From the NCBI RefSeq assembly GCF_000425625.1, contig NZ_KE384408.1:236382-300381 (forward strand): a stretch of 64,000 nt of DNA, given 5' to 3'. Shown in pieces: positions 8,238 through 16,547 of the stretch (the first letter of the stretch is position 1; each line of letters begins with the position of its first letter). The DNA is from Stutzerimonas azotifigens DSM 17556 (GTDB lineage Bacteria; Pseudomonadota; Gammaproteobacteria; Pseudomonadales; Pseudomonadaceae). The position numbers and the translations under genes were made by a program. Below the pieces are notes generated by a model. That model did not search any database and was not told the DNA's origin. It saw nothing but the letters and a program-made list of their open reading frames with translations.

Positions 8238-11200
8238 GCGCAAGCCTCATCGATATTCGGGAAGATGAGACGGAACACGCTTCCCCTCCCCGGAGAACTG
8301 TTCGCGGTCACACCTCCACCATGGCGTTCGGCGATCTTCTTGACGATGGCCAGTCCGATGCCGGTGCCGGCATAGGCGTCGCGGCCATGCAGGCGCTGGA
8401 ACGGGTTGAAGATGCGGTCGAGGTACTTTTCGTCGAAGCCGATGCCATTGTTCTCGACACAGAGTGTCCAGGCGTCGGCGCTCTCGCGCTCGGCATAAAT
8501 GCGGATTACCGGACGGGCCTTGGGGGGCTGGAACTTGACGGCGTTGCTCAGCAGGTTCTGAACGACTCGTCGCATTTGCGATGGATCGCCCATCACGCTT
8601 GGCAGCCAGGCGCACTCGATCTGCGCCCGGGACTGTTCCAGTGTGGTTTCCATGTCTTGCAGCACCTCCTTGACGATTTCTCCGAGCTGCAGCCGTTGGA
8701 AGGGCTGGCCACGCGTATTGACCCGTGAGTAGTCGAGCAGGTCGATGATCAGCGCCTGCATCCGCGCGGCAGCGGAGGTCATGCGCCTGAGATAGTCGTG
8801 GCTGACGTCGTCGAGTCCGGAAGCTCGTGCCTCCAGGCGCTCCGAGAATGCCTGGATCTTGCGCAGCGGTTCCTGCAGATCGTGGGATGCGACGAAGGCG
8901 AACTCTTCCAGCTCGCGGTTGCTGCGTTCGAGCTCTTCGAGTGTGGTTTGCAGAGCATGCTCGGTGCGCTTTCGCTCCGAAATGTCCTGGAAGTAAACGG
9001 CCAGCCCTTCCTCCGAAGGGTAGGCGTGTACCTCAAGCCAGAGTCCCAGTGGTTCGTAGAAGGTTTCGAAGTGCTCCGCCTCCTGGCGTTCGGCCGCGCG
9101 CAGGAAGCGCTCGCCGACTTCACTTTCCCGCGAGCCGGGAAAGGCCGACCAGACTTCGGCACCGAGCATGTCTTGGACGCACATGCCGAGCAGGCGCGCG
9201 GACTCGCTGTTGACGAAGGTGAATCGCCAGTCGTTATCGAAGGTGTGAAAGGCATCGCTGATGCTTTCCAGCGTGATGGTCAGGCGTTCCGCCAACCGAA
9301 GTGTTTCCTGCTGTGCCTGCTTGCGCTCGCTGATGTCCTTGGCGATCCCGAACACGCCGACAATCTGTCCATCGACCACGATCGGCAGATTGGTCATGTC
9401 GAGCATCCGCGGATTGTGCTGCCGGTCGCGGCCCAGCAGCTCGTAGCGTTGCGGCTTTCCGGCGCAGGCCGCCGCGAAATGCTGGGTGACACGAGTCCGA
9501 TCGTCGTCGGCGACGAACCCGGAGAAGTGCTGGCCGTCGAGTTCGCCGGCGTCATATCCCGACAGCGCCAGTCCAGCGTCATTGATGCTCTGGATCCTGC
9601 CTGCAAGGTCGAAGGACACCACCGGGTCCGGATTGAAGGCGAAAAGCGAGCGGAACCGTTGTTCGCTTTCCTGCAGCCGCTGCCGATCGCGCTTTCGCAC
9701 GATGGCTATTGCCGCCAGCTGCGCGGCGGCTTCCATGAGTCCGATCTGATCCTCGTTCGGCGTCTGGATCGCTGGCATGTATACGGCAAGCGTGCCCAGC
9801 ACCGTGCCGTGATGCGACATCAGCGGCAAGGCCCAGCAGGCACGCAGGCCATGCTTTAGCGTCAGGCTGCGAAAATCTTGCCAGAGCGGGTCCTGAGCCA
9901 GATCCTCGGACACGACCAGCCGGCGGTGAAACGCCGCTGCGGCACACGCGCGCGCATCCGAGATTTTCAGGCCATCGATGGCCTGGCTGTAGTCGGCTGG
10001 CAGGTCTGGTGCAGCACCGGTGACCAGACGCTCGCCTTCGGCGGCAAGAAGCACGGAGGCCAGGGCTTTGGGTTCCTGTGCCTGAACCATCAGGCATATG
10101 GCTTCCAGGGTTTGCGTCAGCGAGCGGTCGCTGGTCACCATGCCGAGGATGTCTCTCTGGTGCTCGGCGAACATCTCGTACTGCATCATGTGGGTGATGT
10201 CATGCGCAACTGCGAAAATCACCTCTTCTTCCGGAGACCAGCCGGCAGACCAGAGAATATGGACGATGCGTCCGTCTTTGCGTCGATAGCGGTTATGGAA
10301 GCTGCGCGTCGCACGGCCGCTCATGATGGCGGCTGCTTCTTCGCGGGTGCGCGAGCGGTCCTCTGGTAATACGAAGTCGATGAACGGGCGACCTATCAGT
10401 TCCTCCGCGCGGTAACCGAGTACCGCCTCGCAGGCGGGGCTGAGATCGCAAAAGCGTCCCTGGCGGTCGACAGAGCACACTACGTCGAGGGAGAAGTCGA
10501 TGATCCGCTGGTTCAAAGCCTGCAGGCGCAGCTGACGATCGAGGCTTTTTCCAAGTTCGAGGCTGGTGGCCTTGAGGCGGCGGGCTCGAATTCTGGCCAA
10601 TGAAGCCAGGCGCTGGCTGAGTATCAGTAGAAAACTGAGGCTCAAACCGCACAGCATGACCAGCGTGGAGAAATGCGTGGACGCGTAGAGCTCCCCCGGA
10701 CTGGCGACATAGGTCTGCAGCAGCAGGTTGACATCGTGGTGGAGCGGGAGTTCGCGCGTGCCCACGGACAGGTCTCCATGGCCCAGAGAACTGAAGACCA
10801 GGGTGCCGCCATCATAAGCGCGAACCCCAAAGCCGCTCAGGTCTGGGGCCAACGCTTCGAAAAAGGATCTCTGAATATCGAGGCTGGCTACCAGGAACCC
10901 GTTGGGCAATGTCGGTAACCATATCGGTGCGGCTACCAGCACCTGACTCTGTCCATCGGCCAGACGATGCGGTTCGCTCAGGTGAGGAAAGTGTTCCTCG
11001 CGTACATGCATGAACCATTGCCCGGTTCCGGCAAGAAACTGCTCGAGCCAGTACTCCTGTTGGTCATCACGAGCCTCGACCCATAGCGGCCGCAGATTCT
11101 CATCAAGTACGGCAAGTGCTTGCAGACTTGGGTAGTCACGTAGATAACTGCGGGCCTCCTGCTGCCAGAGCACGGGCTCGGGTAGCGCTCCGAGTGCCTG

Positions 11201-11974
11201 CCAGCGTTCGGCCATCCGCTGCATGAGCGCAAGGCGCTCCTGCACGTTGCGCTCGACGGTGCTCTGCACCTTCTCCAGCAGCAGTTCGCTCTCGCGACTG
11301 ACCGATTCGATCGTCTGCAGGTTCAGCAGATACAAACTCAGGCAGGTGAGCAGGGTGCCGATGGCTCCTGCCACAATGGCTTGCCTGTCCAGTTCGCGCT
11401 CCCGTTTGTACGGCAACCATGCGAGCAAGACGACCGCCATGGCGAGCAGCACAGTCAGTATGCCAACCGGGCTGGAAGCGGAAGACAGGGTGCCGGCGCT
11501 CTCGAGTATCGGTGTCCAGCCCATGATTTGGGCTGCGGGGTCGACCAGAGCCGCGCTCAGGCCAAGCACCTGACCCAACCACCTGATTCGCGGTTGCTCG
11601 GTCACGAGCCAGATCGCGATCGTCAGCAGCAAGCCGGTGAGCGCCAGTCCGCTGCGTGCATGCAGACTGTCGCTGAGCCAGGAGGTGTCCCCCGAATGGC
11701 CGGCCAGGGCGTTATCCAGAATGCTGTAGAGCGTCATCGCCAACAGCGCCGCGCAGATGATTCGCAGCACCCTGACACGATGCCGCACGGCGGCGAGGAG
11801 CGCGGCGCCGAGCAGAGGGGAGAGCAGCATGCTGTCAGGATTCAGTACCAGCGCATGCAGAGCCGAATGCTGGATACGCAGTGAGCCGGCGAGGCCGACC
11901 ACGCCCATGCCGATCAGCGTAAAGGCCAGCGCGTAAAGGTACGCCTGGTAAACCAGGTGGCGCGGCGACGTCAT
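8234..11974 (-). CDS. Membrane-bound multi-PAS/GAF sensor histidine kinase, 1246 aa
   Basis: The N-terminal part is a multi-pass membrane region (about residues 10-225), followed by an apparently extracytoplasmic sensor stretch, a further membrane segment (MLCGLSLSFLLIL), and then cytoplasmic PAS, GAF, PAS and PAS domains. The kinase core has the H-box VASHDLQEPLRKI (His1031), NLLSNAVKF for the N-box and GTGIGLAIVKKI for the G-box. There is no receiver domain of its own. The H-box belongs to the phytochrome/Cph1-type kinase class, but no bilin-binding GAF-PHY module is evident. It starts at an ATG that shares one base with the previous stop (TAATG) and ends overlapping the Rcp1-like receiver gene. 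Its likely role is the membrane sensor feeding the downstream receiver and the GGDEF-EAL protein. Confidence 0.93.
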   Translation of the reverse strand: MTSPRHLVYQAYLYALAFTLIGMGVVGLAGSLRIQHSALHALVLNPDSMLLSPLLGAALLAAVRHRVRVLRIICAALLAMTLYSILDNALAGHSGDTSWLSDSLHARSGLALTGLLLTIAIWLVTEQPRIRWLGQVLGLSAALVDPAAQIMGWTPILESAGTLSSASSPVGILTVLLAMAVVLLAWLPYKRERELDRQAIVAGAIGTLLTCLSLYLLNLQTIESVSRESELLLEKVQSTVERNVQERLALMQRMAERWQALGALPEPVLWQQEARSYLRDYPSLQALAVLDENLRPLWVEARDDQQEYWLEQFLAGTGQWFMHVREEHFPHLSEPHRLADGQSQVLVAAPIWLPTLPNGFLVASLDIQRSFFEALAPDLSGFGVRAYDGGTLVFSSLGHGDLSVGTRELPLHHDVNLLLQTYVASPGELYASTHFSTLVMLCGLSLSFLLILSQRLASLARIRARRLKATSLELGKSLDRQLRLQALNQRIIDFSLDVVCSVDRQGRFCDLSPACEAVLGYRAEELIGRPFIDFVLPEDRSRTREEAAAIMSGRATRSFHNRYRRKDGRIVHILWSAGWSPEEEVIFAVAHDITHMMQYEMFAEHQRDILGMVTSDRSLTQTLEAICLMVQAQEPKALASVLLAAEGERLVTGAAPDLPADYSQAIDGLKISDARACAAAAFHRRLVVSEDLAQDPLWQDFRSLTLKHGLRACWALPLMSHHGTVLGTLAVYMPAIQTPNEDQIGLMEAAAQLAAIAIVRKRDRQRLQESEQRFRSLFAFNPDPVVSFDLAGRIQSINDAGLALSGYDAGELDGQHFSGFVADDDRTRVTQHFAAACAGKPQRYELLGRDRQHNPRMLDMTNLPIVVDGQIVGVFGIAKDISERKQAQQETLRLAERLTITLESISDAFHTFDNDWRFTFVNSESARLLGMCVQDMLGAEVWSAFPGSRESEVGERFLRAAERQEAEHFETFYEPLGLWLEVHAYPSEEGLAVYFQDISERKRTEHALQTTLEELERSNRELEEFAFVASHDLQEPLRKIQAFSERLEARASGLDDVSHDYLRRMTSAAARMQALIIDLLDYSRVNTRGQPFQRLQLGEIVKEVLQDMETTLEQSRAQIECAWLPSVMGDPSQMRRVVQNLLSNAVKFQPPKARPVIRIYAERESADAWTLCVENNGIGFDEKYLDRIFNPFQRLHGRDAYAGTGIGLAIVKKIAERHGGGVTANSSPGRGSVFRLIFPNIDEACA

Positions 11975-14217
11975 TATGGCTGCAAATCCTGAGGGCCCAG
12001 CAGGCGAAGCACCTCGTCGATCGTGGTCAGGCCGAGATCGATCTTCTCCCGTGCATCGTCGAGCAGGGTCGTCATGCCTTCCTCGCGGGCCATGGTCTGC
12101 AAGTGCATGGCGCTGGCTCCCTGGGAGATGGCATCGCGCAGGGCATCGCTCATGGTCAGCACCTCATGCACCCCGACACGCCCCTTGTAACCCTGATGGC
12201 ACTGGCTGCAGCCGCGACCGTGGAAGAAGCGGAGGTTCGGGTCCAGGAAGCCTGGACCCAGGCTGCGCAGACGCTCCTGCGGGGGGGTGACCGGTTCCCG
12301 GCAGTTCATGCAGATCCGCCGCACCAGCCGCTGGGCGATGATCGCCTCGAGTGCCGAGGCCAGCACATAGGGTTTCAGGCCGAGATCGAACAGCCGGGCG
12401 ATGGTCGCCGCCGCCGAGTTGGTATGCAGGGTGGAGAACACCAGGTGCCCGGTCAGCGCCGCATGGAAGGCCACATCGGCGGTTTCCTCGTCGCGGATCT
12501 CGCCCAGCAGAATCACGTCCGGGTCCTGCCGCAGGATGGCCCGCAGAATGCTGGCGAAACTCAAGCCGATGCGTTCGCGCACCGGGACCTGTCCGGCCAG
12601 ATCCACATGGAATTCCACCGGGTCCTCGATGGTGACGTAGTTCTTCTCGGACGAGGCTTCGTGCTGCAGCAGGGCGAACAGCGTGGTGGTCTTGCCGCTG
12701 CCGGTCGGGCCCGTGGCGAGAACGATGCCCTGCGGCTTGTTCACCACGTACATGAGCCGCCGCAGGTTGTGCGCCGACAGCCCGAGGTCTTCCAGCGATT
12801 GCGCTGCCGACTGGCGCTCCAGCACGCGCATGACCACCTTCTCGCCATTTATCGTCGGCAGCGTCGAAATGCGCAGATCGACGATGCGCATCGGCGTTTT
12901 CACCGTGATACGGCCGTCCTGCGGCCGACGGCGCTCGGTGATGTCGAGCTCGGCCATGACCTTGATCCGCGACACCAGCGACATCAGCTGGGCAGTCGGA
13001 ATCTGGATCTTGTCCTGCAGCACGCCGTCGATGCGATAGCGCACCACCACGTGCTTGGTTCGCGGATGGATGTGGATGTCGCTCGCGCCCAGCCGCAGGG
13101 CCTCGAGAATGATCGCGTTGACCAGTCGGATGGCCGGCGGCTCTTCGGAGCTTCCGAGCAACTGCTCGAGGCTTTCACTGCCGCCTTCATCCTCGATGAC
13201 GATTTCGATGCCTTCGTAAGGATCGCTGGAGCCGACTACCGTGGCGAGGTCTTCCAGCTGTTTGCCGGGTTCGCCGAACAGTTCGTTGAGCTTGGCCTGG
13301 ATCTGCCCGAGCTCGCAGAGCAGCGGGTGGATGCTGTAGCCGGTCATGAAGCCGAGTTCTTCGATCAGCCCCATGTCCATCGGATCGGCCATGACCAGGC
13401 GCAAGCGCTGGTCGACCACGCGCAACGGCAGCACCAACTGACGGACGCAGACCGCCTGCGGAAGCAGGGCGAGCAGGGCGGGGTCGAGCTGGAACTCGCG
13501 CAGGTCGACCTCTTCGAACATCAGGTCCTTGCGCAGCAGCTCGAAGACCTTGCCGCTGTCGACCCAGTCGTGCTGCATCAGCTGACGCATGACCGGCGTC
13601 TTGTGCGACTGCATCTCCTTGTGCAGCAGCTGGATCTGCTGAGCGTTGAGCAGTCCCTTCTTGTGCAACATGATCGCCAGCTGGCTGCGATTGGTGACGC
13701 CGAGCTTGGCCAGCGTATCCAGGTCGCGGTGCTGTTTGCGGTTTTCCTGCTCCAGCGCGCGAGTCCGTTGCAGCAGCGCGTACTGTTCCAGCGCGAGGGC
13801 GATGGTCAGGCGCAGATCGTCGTCGTTCCATGGCTTGAGGATGAAGCGATACACCGCGCCGTCCTTCACCGAGCCCATCACCGCCTCGGTGTTGGCATGC
13901 CCGGTGAGCATGATGCGGATGATCTCGGGCCAGCCTTCGCGCACCTTGGCGAGCAGCTCGCTCCCGTTCATGCCGGGCATCATGAAGTCGCTGATGATCA
14001 GGTTGATCGGTTTGGTTTCCAGGATCCTCAGTGCTTCGAAACCGTTACGGGCGAAATGCACGTCGTAGTTTTCCCGCTGCAGCACCCGGCGTAACGCCGC
14101 GAGAATGTTGGGTTCGTCGTCCACCAGCAGTAGGCGATAGGGGGCGCTGGGCGCCGTCTCTCCCTTGTCTGTGGCCGGCTCGTCCCCCACGAACAGCGAT
14201 GCATACCGTTTCGCCAC
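11974..14217 (-). CDS. Receiver domain fused to a GspE/PilB-type secretion ATPase, 747 aa
   Basis: An N-terminal receiver (about residues 27-145, acceptor Asp77 in IISDFMMPG) is joined by a coiled segment to an N-terminal GspE/MshE-like domain (about 160-300) and a complete type II secretion/type IV pilus ATPase. The Walker A motif GPTGSGKTT lies at 503-511, followed by the Asp box, the Walker B-like ILLGEIRDEETAD, the His box (LVFSTLHTNS) and the tetracysteine zinc site (CMNC with CSQC). Such ATPases drive pilus extension or protein secretion, but no pilin, GspF/PilC or secretin gene is in this window. The start is a GTG preceded by TAAGGAG, in which the TAA is the stop of the upstream kinase gene. 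A phosphorylation-controlled motor is inferred. Confidence 0.93.
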   Translation of the reverse strand: MAKRYASLFVGDEPATDKGETAPSAPYRLLLVDDEPNILAALRRVLQRENYDVHFARNGFEALRILETKPINLIISDFMMPGMNGSELLAKVREGWPEIIRIMLTGHANTEAVMGSVKDGAVYRFILKPWNDDDLRLTIALALEQYALLQRTRALEQENRKQHRDLDTLAKLGVTNRSQLAIMLHKKGLLNAQQIQLLHKEMQSHKTPVMRQLMQHDWVDSGKVFELLRKDLMFEEVDLREFQLDPALLALLPQAVCVRQLVLPLRVVDQRLRLVMADPMDMGLIEELGFMTGYSIHPLLCELGQIQAKLNELFGEPGKQLEDLATVVGSSDPYEGIEIVIEDEGGSESLEQLLGSSEEPPAIRLVNAIILEALRLGASDIHIHPRTKHVVVRYRIDGVLQDKIQIPTAQLMSLVSRIKVMAELDITERRRPQDGRITVKTPMRIVDLRISTLPTINGEKVVMRVLERQSAAQSLEDLGLSAHNLRRLMYVVNKPQGIVLATGPTGSGKTTTLFALLQHEASSEKNYVTIEDPVEFHVDLAGQVPVRERIGLSFASILRAILRQDPDVILLGEIRDEETADVAFHAALTGHLVFSTLHTNSAAATIARLFDLGLKPYVLASALEAIIAQRLVRRICMNCREPVTPPQERLRSLGPGFLDPNLRFFHGRGCSQCHQGYKGRVGVHEVLTMSDALRDAISQGASAMHLQTMAREEGMTTLLDDAREKIDLGLTTIDEVLRLLGPQDLQP

Positions 14218-14226
14218 GATGACTCC

Positions 14227-15354
14227 TTATCGGCGAGGAAAGCGCAGACGCACGCAGGTGCCTACGCCCTGGCGGCTGTTCAGCAGAACTTCGCCTCGAT
14301 GCGCGATCAGAATATCCCGCGCCACGGTAAGACCCAGCCCGGTGCCGGAGCCGACCGGCCGGGTCGTGAAGAACGGATCGAACACGCGTGGAAGGTCCGT
14401 CTCGGAAATACCGCAGCCGTTATCCTCGATGACCACTTCCGGTGTTCCGTCCTCGAGCTGCCGGGTACTGACGAGGATGCAGCCCTGTTCGCCGAGTGAC
14501 TTCGCTGAATTGTCCAGCACGTTGTAGAAGGCCTGCGACAACTTGGCCGGATAGCCTGACAGACGCGGCAGCGTTCCCGGTCTGAGCTGGATATCCAGCG
14601 CTTGACCTTCGGTTTGCAGCAGGTGGCAGGTGGTGGCCAGCAGACCATTCAGGTCGCAAGGCACGAAGTCGGCCTGATCGATGTTGGAAAAAGTCTTGAG
14701 GTCGTTGACGATCGTCTCGATCCGGCGGGTACCGCTGGCCGACTCGCTGAGCAAGGCCCGGAAGTCCTCCAGAAGGAAGGCAGTGCCCTGGTCTGCCGGC
14801 AGCTTTTGCTCCAGCTCGCCGAGATAGTCCCCAGCGACCCGCAGATTGCTGGCAATGAAGCCGATCGGGTTGTTGATTTCGTGTGCGACGCCGGCGGCCA
14901 ACTGGCCGATCGCGCGCAGGCGTGCCGTTTCGTACAACTGCTGCTGGGTCTTTTCGATGACCTGGACCTGCTCCTGCACGCGTGCCTGGAGTTGCTCGGC
15001 GAGGGCCTTGTAGCGGGCCTCCGACTCCTGTAGCGCGGCGTGCTTGCGCTGCAGCTCGGCAAAGCTCGCTTCGGTGCTGTCGTGATGAAGGTTGGCGGCC
15101 AGACGGTACTTGCCGACGTAGAACAGCACGAACTCCAGCAGTCGGGCAGCTGCCTGCTGCACCCGGGGCTGCTCGGGACAATGCAGCCAGCCAAGCGTCT
15201 CCAGGTTGAATTCGATCGCCTGGGCGCCGGTCAGCGGTGTTTCGCTCAAGACCAGCGGGCGCCCGCTCAAAACCTGCAGCAACTGCAACAGCTGTTGCTG
15301 GCGGTCGCCGGGCAGCAGCTCGGAGAGGGTCGGATCGTCCTCGAAACTACGCAT
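14227..15354 (-). CDS. Soluble sensor histidine kinase, NtrB-like core
   Basis: The protein is about 375 residues without clear membrane segments. An uncharacterised alpha-helical N-terminal region (about 1-110) leads into a coiled coil (about 115-170), then a HisKA H-box GVAHEINNPIGFI and an HATPase domain with EDNGCGI and GTGLGLTVARDIL. The H-box type matches that of the first kinase in the operon. The ATG at 15354 overlaps the stop of the GTPase gene by eight bases; an in-frame ATG at 15363 would add three residues, and neither has a strong ribosome binding site. It presumably phosphorylates one or more of the operon's receivers. Nothing seen here allows a specific partner to be assigned. 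Confidence 0.9.
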   Translation of the reverse strand: MRSFEDDPTLSELLPGDRQQQLLQLLQVLSGRPLVLSETPLTGAQAIEFNLETLGWLHCPEQPRVQQAAARLLEFVLFYVGKYRLAANLHHDSTEASFAELQRKHAALQESEARYKALAEQLQARVQEQVQVIEKTQQQLYETARLRAIGQLAAGVAHEINNPIGFIASNLRVAGDYLGELEQKLPADQGTAFLLEDFRALLSESASGTRRIETIVNDLKTFSNIDQADFVPCDLNGLLATTCHLLQTEGQALDIQLRPGTLPRLSGYPAKLSQAFYNVLDNSAKSLGEQGCILVSTRQLEDGTPEVVIEDNGCGISETDLPRVFDPFFTTRPVGSGTGLGLTVARDILIAHRGEVLLNSRQGVGTCVRLRFPRR

Positions 15355-16012
15355 GATCCGCATCCAGGGCGCTGAGTCGGCGGACGAAGTCATCCTCACT
15401 GATGCCTTCGTCGGCGGCGAGGTGGAATTCCCGGTCGAGCACTGGATAAAGGCGCTTGAGCAACAGCCGGAAGCTCTCGACCACTCCCTCGCCATTTATT
15501 GCCGCTGCCATGCAGAGCGGTGCCCATGGGGTTTGGCGCCAGCGCCTCTGCAGCTCGGCTTCGTCGACCGCGCCGGGCACGTCGCGCTTGTTGAACTGCA
15601 CGACGATCGGCAACTGCTCTATGTCCATGCCCAGCTTCTGCAGGTTGTCGGCAAGGTTATCGAACGCGTTGGCGTTGTTGTCCTGCTGCGGTGGTTGCGA
15701 GTCCGCTACGAAGATCACCCCGTCGGCGCGCGACAGCACCGCCTTACGCGTGCTGTCGTGCTGCACCTGTCCGGGCACGGTATAGAGCTTGAGTCGCAAG
15801 TCCAGGCCATGCTCGCCGCGCAGGCCGATCGGCAGCACGTCGAAGAACAGCGTGCGATCGTCGCGGGTCTCCAGCACCATCAGCTCGCCCTTGCGCTGTG
15901 GTCGCAGCAGCGTATGCAGCTGCATCAGGTTCGTGGTCTTGCCGCTTAAGGCCGGACCGTAATAGACCACCTTGAGCGTGAGCTTGCGCTCGTGCGGCAG
16001 ATAATCAGCCAT
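15347..16012 (-). CDS. MglA-type Ras-like small GTPase
   Basis: This is a 221-residue P-loop GTPase of the bacterial MglA family. The G1 loop is GPALSGKTTN, followed by TRDDRTLFFD, which carries the Arg corresponding to the intrinsic arginine finger of MglA. G3 is TVPGQV and G4 is QFNKRD. MglA proteins in Myxococcus and Thermus set the pole at which type IV pili and gliding motors work, cycling with the Roadblock protein MglB as GTPase activator. No MglB-like gene is recognisable in the window. The gene overlaps both neighbours (8 bases at each end), so it is firmly part of the signalling operon. A C-terminal extension of about 30 residues beyond the usual MglA core is present. Confidence 0.92.
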   Translation of the reverse strand: MADYLPHERKLTLKVVYYGPALSGKTTNLMQLHTLLRPQRKGELMVLETRDDRTLFFDVLPIGLRGEHGLDLRLKLYTVPGQVQHDSTRKAVLSRADGVIFVADSQPPQQDNNANAFDNLADNLQKLGMDIEQLPIVVQFNKRDVPGAVDEAELQRRWRQTPWAPLCMAAAINGEGVVESFRLLLKRLYPVLDREFHLAADEGISEDDFVRRLSALDADHA

Positions 16013-16547
16013 AGTCCGCCTGCCCCTCGAAATCGATCAGCACGGCGCCATCGATGTCGCGCCTGACTCGCGTGATGCCCGGGTGCTCGGTTTCCAGGCG
16101 CAACAACTCCTGCTGCTGGCGCTGCAATGCTGTCTGCTGGCGTTCCAGCTGGGATAGCAGGCGCTGGTTCTGAATCTTCATCAGGTAGAGGTCGATGGCC
16201 GCACGAAGCGCGGCCTCGATCTCGTAGTCTTCCCAGGGCTTGGAAAGGAAACGGTAAATCTCCGCTCGGTTGATCGCATTCATCATCGCCTGGCGATCGC
16301 CGTGTGCGCTGAGCACCATGCGCATGGCGTGCGGTTGGCGCTGCTTGGCGAACTGCAGGTACGTGACGCCATCGATGCTCGGCATCTGATAGTCGGAAAC
16401 GATCACCGCATATTCATGCTCGGAGAGTGCGTCCAGCGCCGACTGGGCATCGCTGAAGCCGTGCACCGTCCAGCCATGCGGGCGTAATACACGCTGCAGT
16501 GCGCTCAGGATGTGCGGTTCGTCGTCAACCAACTGGATTTTGATCAT
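16005..16547 (-). CDS. Response regulator with C-terminal coiled coil
   Basis: This 180-residue protein has an N-terminal receiver with LVDDEPHIL, the acceptor Asp in IVSDYQMP and the loop IYRFLSKPWED. A Gln/Leu-rich coiled coil follows (about residues 125-160, QQTALQRQQQELLRLE) and then a short acidic tail. There is no recognisable DNA-binding or enzyme domain, so it probably works through protein contacts, perhaps with the GTPase encoded immediately downstream. The ATG overlaps the stop of the upstream gene (ATGA) and its own stop overlaps the GTPase start. The receiver belongs to the same subgroup as four other receivers in this locus. Confidence 0.9.
   Translation of the reverse strand: MIKIQLVDDEPHILSALQRVLRPHGWTVHGFSDAQSALDALSEHEYAVIVSDYQMPSIDGVTYLQFAKQRQPHAMRMVLSAHGDRQAMMNAINRAEIYRFLSKPWEDYEIEAALRAAIDLYLMKIQNQRLLSQLERQQTALQRQQQELLRLETEHPGITRVRRDIDGAVLIDFEGQADYG

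Noticed and set aside
12103-14094. A long plus-strand frame opposite the receiver-ATPase fusion gene
   Set aside because: The minus-strand frame encodes a complete receiver and ATPase with all motifs; the plus-strand product has none.
14227-15495. A longer N-terminus for the second kinase starting at 15495
   Set aside because: It would overlap the GTPase gene by about 150 bases, and the added residues are Ser/Cys-rich without similarity; the ATG at 15354 or 15363 is more plausible.
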